Source of the DNA: Alcanivorax profundi
Lineage (GTDB): Bacteria; Pseudomonadota; Gammaproteobacteria; Pseudomonadales; Alcanivoracaceae
NCBI RefSeq assembly: GCF_003597125.1
Contig: NZ_QYYA01000007.1
Span: 55,906 to 108,774, forward strand
Reading direction: 5' to 3'
DNA length: 52,869 nucleotides
Part shown: one piece after another, positions 46,969 through 52,869 of the stretch
Position numbering within the stretch: the first letter of the stretch is position 1
Layout of the letters: the number at the start of each line of letters is the position of its first letter
Notes under the pieces: model-generated
The model's input: only the letters and a program-made list of their open reading frames with translations
Told to the model about the DNA's origin: nothing
Database searches by the model: none
Position numbers and translations under genes: made by a program

Positions 46969-48298
46969 GGAATTGCTCCTCCAACCAATGCTGGCGTTTG
47001 GCAATCAATCGAGCCGCAGCCTGCTGCCCTGCCGGCATTAACCCATCGGGAAGGGGCAGACTCTCTTCACTTTCCTGCCGGGCAGTTCGCGGCAGGAGAA
47101 TCTTGCTGGCTTCCTTGTGGGCAAACGCTTTTACAGGATCTCTGGCCATACCCCGGCCAGATGAATACAGCCTGGCCAGCGCGGCATCTCCCTGTGCCAG
47201 CCCCGCCTCTGCCGCTAACTGATAAAACCTGACGGCTCGTTCCATGTCAGCCTCCCCCAGATAACCACTTTCGTAGAGCTCCGCCAGCGGCAAGTAAGCC
47301 CTGGACATTCCCCCTGCAACCAGCATTAAAAGATCTCTCTCTGCCCGCTGCGGCCTTAGCTCAAACCATTCCGCTTTGAGGTCCCCTTGCGCACGGAAAT
47401 ACAACGCAGAGGCATTATCTAATGACTGAAGTTCTTCAACGGCCAGAGAAAACTCGGCAAAAGAATATACGGCGGGCCAAGTCAGCATGTACTGAAGCTG
47501 CTCGACCAGCGCCAGCGGCTCGCCCTTTTCTGCTGCACGTTGTAACCAGCGCATTACCGTTGGATCATGTTCAGCTGTCGTCGCGTTTGCCTTGATAAGG
47601 GTTGCAACGCGAAGGCAATAGGCTCCATCAAGCGATACATCGCCTTCCATGTCCCCTACCATTTCGGTAAAACGTTCCGGGCTGCCAGCCTGCCAGAACA
47701 TATCCTGTAGATATTCAACGGCACGAGGGTCATCGTGCAGCTCTTGTTGATACCAGGCTGCTGCTTCTTCGATATCTCCTCGAATCTGTGCATAGCGACC
47801 GGCGTATGTCCCGAAATAACATTCCTGAACACAGCTTCGACGATACAGTGCAAGCCACTGCTGCCACTGCTGTGCCGTAAGGGCTTGTGGGTAGAGCACT
47901 GCGATATCCAGAGCAAGACTCAAATCCTGTTCTGTTTCCCTTGGGCGAAGCGGTCGTAACAACTCACGGGCACGCGCCTCCCCAAAAGCCAAACTTCCCT
48001 GGTAGCGCTTATATAGACGCAGGCTGGCGGGGCCGGCACGGTAATCCTGCTGCTCCCAGGCGCGCCGGTACCACACCATGGCCTCCGCCGGGTCACTGCC
48101 CTGATCAGCGGCAATCAATTTGGCGTATTCGATCTGCGCTGCCGGGTCGCCGGCCTCCGCCAGCCCCTTAAGCTGCTTCCTGGCTTGCTCGGTGTTCCCC
48201 AGGGAGAGCTGATAACGGGCATGACGGGTGTCCGCCGGAAGCTGGCAGCCAGCCAGCTGAACCGCCAGCAGCGCAGCAATCAGAGCACGGGCAGCCAT
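46949..48298 (-). CDS. algK: Alginate export lipoprotein AlgK (Sel1/TPR repeats)
   Basis: A 449-residue outer-membrane lipoprotein: lipobox LAGC (Cys18) and Sel1-like helical repeats (AEAGDPAAQIEYAKLIAADQ near 48, YLPLAELYESGYLGEADMER and AAEAGLAQGDAALARLYSSG near the C-terminus). AlgK guides AlgE assembly and bridges periplasmic parts. It starts inside the alg44 3' end (19-bp overlap). Slightly shorter than the Pseudomonas protein. Confidence 0.9.
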   Translation of the reverse strand: MAARALIAALLAVQLAGCQLPADTRHARYQLSLGNTEQARKQLKGLAEAGDPAAQIEYAKLIAADQGSDPAEAMVWYRRAWEQQDYRAGPASLRLYKRYQGSLAFGEARARELLRPLRPRETEQDLSLALDIAVLYPQALTAQQWQQWLALYRRSCVQECYFGTYAGRYAQIRGDIEEAAAWYQQELHDDPRAVEYLQDMFWQAGSPERFTEMVGDMEGDVSLDGAYCLRVATLIKANATTAEHDPTVMRWLQRAAEKGEPLALVEQLQYMLTWPAVYSFAEFSLAVEELQSLDNASALYFRAQGDLKAEWFELRPQRAERDLLMLVAGGMSRAYLPLAELYESGYLGEADMERAVRFYQLAAEAGLAQGDAALARLYSSGRGMARDPVKAFAHKEASKILLPRTARQESEESLPLPDGLMPAGQQAAARLIAKRQHWLEEQFHVASTL

Positions 48299-49416
48299 GC
48301 GGGATGCACCATAACGCTGACGGGCTGATGCTGGGCACTTAGCGGCAGGCTACGCTGCGGCTGAATCTCCATGCGCAGCTTGCCCGACGCTTCATCTCTG
48401 ACCATCTCGACCACCTCTGCGGCGGTTTCCTTCTTGCCGTCCAGATATTGGATAGTAACGGCCTCATCAGCGCGCCCGGGCAAGCGCTCAGCGGACAGGT
48501 CAAACAGTGCCACCACTCGGGCAGGGGCGTCTTTTTCCACCAGCCGCATGAGAGGGGATTCGTCGTGAAGATACTCGCCATCAGCAACCATCTGTTCGGC
48601 AATCGTGCAGTCACAGGGGCTGTTCAGCGTCACTTCGAAGACCGCAGCATCCAGCAAGCCTTTGACCTGTTTGGTATCCAGCGAATCCAGCAAAACACCA
48701 TTGTTCAGCCGTGCCACCAAACGTGACGAGATCGTCATCAATGGCTGGCCTTTCTCAACGGACTCAGCCCCTTCCGGGATCAGCATCTGAACATAGCCAT
48801 TCTCCGGCATGATCAGCATCTTGCCTGGCAGACTGATCCAGGCGTCTGCCGCCTTGATCACGAAGGCATGCTGGTAGAGTTTGTGAGCGACAAACACAAA
48901 CGCCAACAAACCCAGGACAAAGAACACACCGCTGATCAACACCGCCTTGCAACGCTCGACAAGGCTGCGCGCCGGCGCCACCTGCTTCCCTTTTCGCGCC
49001 GTCACATAATTTTCGCGCTTCATGTTGTCAATCACGTCATCCAGCGAGGTCAATTCACCCGCCAGATAATTGCTGATCAACAACCGCAACAAGTCCGCGT
49101 TTTCCTGGTCGATAACGGTAAACTCGCCACCCGTACGCTTGCTGCTGTCATCCTGGTAGATGATGCGAAAACTGATCGGCATGGACAGGTTGGCACGCCC
49201 AAGTCGAAACACCACTTCACCATGGCACAACGACCCCGGCGACAGATCTACCTGCCCTGCAATAAACGACAAACCGCCCATCGACACATCTTCCAGGGAA
49301 AAAATGCCTTTCACCGGGCTCTGCAGCCGCAACCTCAGGTTCCCGTTGAGCCGCACTCTGACGTGCTGGCGCTCCTCCTGGGATTCGTGAACCTGGCGAA
49401 TCTGTTTTTCTTCCAT
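48280..49416 (-). CDS. alg44: Alginate copolymerase Alg44 (PilZ c-di-GMP receptor)
   Basis: A 378-residue inner-membrane protein. The cytoplasmic PilZ domain keeps both c-di-GMP motifs, RQHVR (16-20, RxxxR) and DVSMGG (43-48, DxSxxG). One TM helix follows (AVLISGVFFVLGLLAFVFVA), then an HlyD-like periplasmic arm. Binding of c-di-GMP activates the Alg8 synthase, so polymer synthesis here should need c-di-GMP. ATG 49416 has GGAGGG upstream. It lies 57 bp after alg8. Confidence 0.94.
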   Translation of the reverse strand: MEEKQIRQVHESQEERQHVRVRLNGNLRLRLQSPVKGIFSLEDVSMGGLSFIAGQVDLSPGSLCHGEVVFRLGRANLSMPISFRIIYQDDSSKRTGGEFTVIDQENADLLRLLISNYLAGELTSLDDVIDNMKRENYVTARKGKQVAPARSLVERCKAVLISGVFFVLGLLAFVFVAHKLYQHAFVIKAADAWISLPGKMLIMPENGYVQMLIPEGAESVEKGQPLMTISSRLVARLNNGVLLDSLDTKQVKGLLDAAVFEVTLNSPCDCTIAEQMVADGEYLHDESPLMRLVEKDAPARVVALFDLSAERLPGRADEAVTIQYLDGKKETAAEVVEMVRDEASGKLRMEIQPQRSLPLSAQHQPVSVMVHPAWLPVL

Positions 49417-49473
49417 GACCCTTCCCTCCAAATCCTTCCACACGGCCCTGTCCCCTTCAGGCCCTGCTCTCGC

Positions 49474-50940
49474 TTACCCCATCGCAATCAGGTACATAAC
49501 GCAGATAAAGATTGCAGCGCTCGACATCAACATGGTTTTGGAACTGATACGGCTGAGCATCATGTCAAACCCGCCGCTTTGCGTAGCCAGCCGTGTTTTC
49601 TGGCGAGTCCAGCTCTGCCGGTCCAGATGAAACAGGGCAAAAATCTTTACCATCGATCCCACCACCTGGTTGTAATAAAGCAGCACAGGATAGAGCGGCC
49701 CAACCGGGTGATAGGTCACATTCAACAGCGCCGCCACCAGGGTGCGAGACAGGGCGATCCAGAACACATACACAAACAACAGCTGACCGTTATCCAGCAA
49801 CCCCATCAACAAGGCGGCGGTCAGACCAATCAGGCACGTCCACATGCTGATACGCTGGTCATACAGCACAAAGCAGGTAAACCATCCCAGACGTCGCCAC
49901 CCCAGCCGCGTTGCGCGCAAATTCTGTCGCAATGAATTGCCATACCAGCGAAACATCAACTGCAGCGTTGCAGGCACAAAGCGATGATGCGGCGGGTGCT
50001 CTACCGTCAAGGTGTGGGCATCGGGTACATAGAAGGTGTCCCAGCCCAGCGTCATCAGTGAATTCCAGCTGGATTTGTCATCACCGGTGAGGAACCGGAA
50101 CCGGCCCAGCCGCCAGTGATCCAGATAATCTGACTCCACATCCGCAATAAACTCTGGCGCGGTCAGCACTGCCGCCCGGAAAAAGGACATCCGCCCGGTC
50201 ATGGTCAGCACCCGCCGCGACAAAGCCATGGAGCACATATTCAAGTGTCGCTGGGCGAACCGCATGGTGTGCCAATCGCGCATCACCCGACTGCCCCGGA
50301 CCACGCATTGCTCGTTAGTGGTCAGGCCGCCCAGGTTCGGCATCAAGCCGAAGAACACCACTGAGTCCCTGACGCAATCCGGTGCCAACATGGTGTCGCC
50401 ATCAATAACCCCGACGACCGCATCACGGTCTGGCATACAGCGGCTTACCGCACGGAACGCCATAGCCAGCCCATCACGCTTGCCCGTGCCACGCGCCCGG
50501 CAAATGATCAACTTGCTGAGCTGATCTGGATCGAACTGCCGATGGCACTGGCGAATAAGAAGTTCGTCACCTCGCTCGACGATGGAGACCACCACCGTCG
50601 CAGGCACCCCGCAATTCACGGCCTCGCGGAATACGCTCGCATAGACGTTCCAGGTCGTATCTGCCGGTATGCGGAAACTGGTTACCACCAGATAGACATG
50701 GCTCGGCAAATAACGCCCAGGATCTTCATCCACTCGACGACGCAGGGCAGGAAACGCCACCTGCATGAACCAGATCCCGCGGACCAGGTGCATGGCCCCC
50801 ATGGAATACCGCCACAGCCCGATGGCACCGATAATCAGAATGAACTTCTTGTCGCTGCTATCCAGATACGCCGGTTCGATCAGCAATGCCAGCGCCATCA
50901 CCACGGTGATCCACAGTAGCCACTCCGTGAACGTCTTCAT
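49474..50940 (-). CDS. alg8: Alginate (polymannuronate) synthase Alg8
   Basis: A 488-residue GT2-family glycosyltransferase in the inner membrane. Two N-terminal TM segments (1-60) precede the catalytic domain with VIDGDTM (DGD 180-182), FLTGDDKSSW (base Asp near 287) and FRWYGNSLR (331-338, the acceptor/RW motif), then about four C-terminal TM helices. It polymerises GDP-mannuronate while translocating the chain. ATG 50940 is 7 bp after the algD stop. Confidence 0.96.
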   Translation of the reverse strand: MKTFTEWLLWITVVMALALLIEPAYLDSSDKKFILIIGAIGLWRYSMGAMHLVRGIWFMQVAFPALRRRVDEDPGRYLPSHVYLVVTSFRIPADTTWNVYASVFREAVNCGVPATVVVSIVERGDELLIRQCHRQFDPDQLSKLIICRARGTGKRDGLAMAFRAVSRCMPDRDAVVGVIDGDTMLAPDCVRDSVVFFGLMPNLGGLTTNEQCVVRGSRVMRDWHTMRFAQRHLNMCSMALSRRVLTMTGRMSFFRAAVLTAPEFIADVESDYLDHWRLGRFRFLTGDDKSSWNSLMTLGWDTFYVPDAHTLTVEHPPHHRFVPATLQLMFRWYGNSLRQNLRATRLGWRRLGWFTCFVLYDQRISMWTCLIGLTAALLMGLLDNGQLLFVYVFWIALSRTLVAALLNVTYHPVGPLYPVLLYYNQVVGSMVKIFALFHLDRQSWTRQKTRLATQSGGFDMMLSRISSKTMLMSSAAIFICVMYLIAMG

Positions 50941-50947
50941 CGGCAAC

Positions 50948-52261
50948 TTACCAGCAGATGCCCTGACGATCGCCCATGGATACACCAGGCAAATATCCGC
51001 ACAGGTCGATCAACAGCCGCCCACTGTTTACGCCATCCGCAACCTGCTGGAATTCCGCAGTTGAATGGCCCACCACCACCACCTCACTGGCCTCGACCAA
51101 AGCATCGATGTCATCATTCAGACAATGGAAGACCGGGCCATAACTTTCCCATAGCTGGGCCGCAACCGGGCTGTGCTTGCTCGCGTGCAAGACGTTGCTG
51201 TCATAGACGGACAGAGTGAAGCCCTCTTCCAGCAAGCGGGCGGCCAACGTGACCAGGGGACTCTCGCGAAGATCATCGGTGCCCGGCTTGAAACTCAATC
51301 CCAGCATGCCGATTTTCTTCATGCCCGATTGGCGGATCATGGCCATGGCCCGCTCCACCTGGTTGTCATTACTGGTCGCCAACGATCGCAACAGAGGCGA
51401 CGGCAGCGCCACCTTGTCGCACCAGGCATTCAGCGCCCGGACATCCTTTGGAAGACAGGAGCCCCCGTAGGCAAACCCGGGTTTCATGTAATAACTGGAC
51501 AGGTTGAGCTTGTTATCCATGCACACCACATCCATCACCCGCCGCCCATCAACCGACGCCTGCTTGGCGATATTGCCGATTTCATTGGCGAAGGAGACTT
51601 TGGTGGCATGCCAGGAGTTACAGGCATACTTGACCAGCTCAGCTTCTTCCAGTGCCAGACGGACAACCGGTGCATCAATGCCTTCGTACACGGTCGCCAG
51701 TGCATCGGAAGAGGCGTCATTGATTCCACCAATGACAGTCATGGGCGGGCTGAAAAAATCCTTGATCGCGGTGGACTCACGAAGGAACTCCGGATTGACC
51801 GCCAGCAGAAAGTGCTCTCCGGCCTTTTTGCCCGAGGCCTGCTCAAGAATGGGCAACAGCTCCCCGCGCACCAGCCCGGGCAGCACCGTGCTGCGAATCA
51901 CCACCAGGTGCACATCATCCTTGTCACGTAGCGATTGCCCAATCTCTTCACACACCGCTTTCAGATAACGCGTATTCAGGTTACCGGTCTCGTCGCTCGG
52001 CGTGCCCACACAGACAAACGAAATCCGGGAATCACGCACGGCAGTGGCACAGTCAGTGGTCGCGGTGATGCGGCCTTCTGCCACCCCCTTCGCCAGGTAA
52101 TCACCCAGTTCGTCTTCAACAATGGGAGACTCGCCCCGGCGAACCTGAGCGACTTTGGCTTCACTGACATCCACACCGATAACGGTATGGCCCTTGTTGG
52201 CAAAGCAGGCGGTGCAGACTGCGCCAACATAGCCCAGCCCAAAGACAGAAATCGTGGACAT
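50948..52261 (-). CDS. algD: GDP-mannose 6-dehydrogenase AlgD
   Basis: A 437-residue enzyme oxidising GDP-mannose to GDP-mannuronate with NAD+, the committed step. It has GLGYVG (8-13, Rossmann), Lys211 in ELVKYACNSWHATK, and catalytic Cys269 in YGGSCLPKD. Length matches the Pseudomonas enzyme (436). It is the first gene of the ten-gene minus-strand operon, preceded by 473 bp without a gene. Confidence 0.97.
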   Translation of the reverse strand: MSTISVFGLGYVGAVCTACFANKGHTVIGVDVSEAKVAQVRRGESPIVEDELGDYLAKGVAEGRITATTDCATAVRDSRISFVCVGTPSDETGNLNTRYLKAVCEEIGQSLRDKDDVHLVVIRSTVLPGLVRGELLPILEQASGKKAGEHFLLAVNPEFLRESTAIKDFFSPPMTVIGGINDASSDALATVYEGIDAPVVRLALEEAELVKYACNSWHATKVSFANEIGNIAKQASVDGRRVMDVVCMDNKLNLSSYYMKPGFAYGGSCLPKDVRALNAWCDKVALPSPLLRSLATSNDNQVERAMAMIRQSGMKKIGMLGLSFKPGTDDLRESPLVTLAARLLEEGFTLSVYDSNVLHASKHSPVAAQLWESYGPVFHCLNDDIDALVEASEVVVVGHSTAEFQQVADGVNSGRLLIDLCGYLPGVSMGDRQGICW

Positions 52262-52734
52262 TCCCTTATCCCCATTAGTTGAACAACGTTCCCGTTAAGC
52301 GGCGAGATACACACTCGAACCGTGAGGACTATCTAACGCCTGAGATTTAAAAATGTGTAGAGGGGTAACACCAAAAGGGAACGCTCTTACTAGCAGTTTT
52401 TTCGGCAGGGCATTCTTCGGGGACAGGTTAAAAGCCGCGTCAACTAGCCGCAGGTATGATCTCAAACGGATTTTTCACCAGAGGAGAACGGGTTGTCAGC
52501 AAGCCTGTCGATCGGTAGCCAATATGGCGCCATCGCTTTTGCAGATAAAGAAGAAAGGGGTCATCGCTGGCGGGTATAGTCCCGTCGCCACAGGGTACGA
52601 ATAGCGAGCGAGAGAAATATCCCCTCGAAACGGTGGACAAACAACACCCGTTACCTGCGTGTGACTCAACCCAAAAGTCAGACATAAAAAAAGGGCCGCC
52701 GAAGCGACCCCTTTTTCTGATACCGGGTAACGAA
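52262..52734 (-). promoter_or_regulatory. Upstream region of algD, no gene seen
   Basis: 473 bp between the tuf stop and algD. Apart from the tuf terminator at its right end I see no credible ORF, RNA gene or clear sigma-70, AlgU-type (GAACTT-N16-TCnnA) or RpoN promoter. A gGAACgt element 28 bp before the ATG lacks a partner. The length suggests complex control of algD, as in Pseudomonas, but nothing specific can be assigned. Confidence 0.3.
52686..52716 (-). terminator. Terminator of tuf
   Basis: On the minus strand gggtcgc-ttcg-gcggccc forms a UUCG-capped stem (one G-U pair) followed by a run of seven T. It ends the str operon just before the alginate locus, insulating algD from tuf transcription. 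Confidence 0.85.
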
Positions 52735-52869
52735 TTACTCGGTGATCTTGGCTACCACACCGGCGCCAACGGTACGGCCACCTTCGCGGATAGCGAAGCG
52801 CAGGCCGTCTTCCATGGCGATCGGAGCGATCAGCTCAACGTCCATCTGAACGTTGTCGCCCGGCATTAC
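52735..52869 (-). CDS. tuf: Elongation factor Tu, C-terminal part (cut by window edge)
   Basis: The last 44 residues, ending [14 protein letters not shown], with [20 protein letters not shown] before it: domain III of EF-Tu. The 5' part lies outside the window. The stop is taa at 52735-52737. It is presumably the tuf at the end of rpsL-rpsG-fusA-tuf. Confidence 0.97.
   Translation of the reverse strand, partial: VMPGDNVQMDVELIAPIAMEDGLRFAIREGGRTVGAGVVAKITE

Noticed and set aside
52262-52320. AlgU (sigma-22) promoter at gggaacgttg before algD
   Set aside because: GAACGT lacks the second T pair of the -35 and no TCnnA follows at 16-17 bp.
52353-52604. An 83-codon frame on the plus strand upstream of algD
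   Set aside because: Its content is Ser/Arg-rich without a recognisable fold, it has no ribosome site, and it lies in a likely regulatory region.

Overview
The window looks like chromosomal DNA of a marine, oil-degrading gammaproteobacterium close to Alcanivorax or Marinobacter. The main pointers are a two-domain fatty acyl-CoA reductase of the wax-ester type, a partial type II secretion gene set, and a complete S10-spc-alpha ribosomal superoperon in the gammaproteobacterial order. The genus is inferred from gene content and was not tested. No tRNA, rRNA, CRISPR array, insertion sequence or phage gene was seen.

Layout. (1) 0-6.1 kb holds accessory metabolism: an ABM-domain protein, a nitroreductase, a small four-plus-cysteine protein, a FabR-like TetR regulator divergent from the fatty acyl-CoA reductase, a MazG-like pyrophosphohydrolase and an epoxide-hydrolase-like enzyme. 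(2) 6.3-8.9 kb has a membrane class III nucleotide cyclase overlapping a lipoprotein gene, closed by a perfect 19-bp terminator. (3) 8.9-14.7 kb, minus strand, reads YajR-like MFS transporter, ssb, gspN, gspC, gspD. (4) 15.0-21.7 kb has a CsgD/VpsT-like regulator, uvrA behind a LexA box, an unknown lipoprotein, a secreted glycerophosphodiester phosphodiesterase, an unknown small protein and a DOPA-dioxygenase-family gene. (5) 21.8-35.5 kb, minus strand, is the ribosomal superoperon from rpsJ to rplQ with secY, rpmJ and rpoA; promoters are visible for rpsJ and for the alpha operon. (6) 35.9-52.3 kb is an alginate-type exopolysaccharide locus. (7) 52.7 kb to the end is the 3' end of tuf.

The most interesting part is region 6. 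The alginate genes sit exactly between tuf (end of the str operon) and rpsJ (start of the S10 operon), which are usually neighbours in gammaproteobacteria. They form two convergent operons: algD-alg8-alg44-algK-algE-algI-algJ-algF-algX-algL on the minus strand, and algA-algC-algG-like on the plus strand, with the algG-like and algL 3' ends overlapping. Together they encode GDP-mannuronate supply (AlgA, AlgC, AlgD), c-di-GMP-gated polymerisation (Alg8, Alg44), periplasmic passage and export (AlgK, AlgX, AlgE), O-acetylation (AlgI, AlgJ, AlgF, AlgX) and clearance (AlgL). The AlgG-like beta-helix protein aligns with AlgG by eye but lacks the DPHD catalytic motif, so the predicted product is acetylated polymannuronate with little or no guluronate unless another epimerase exists elsewhere.

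All family assignments come from reading the translations against remembered family features; no database search was run.
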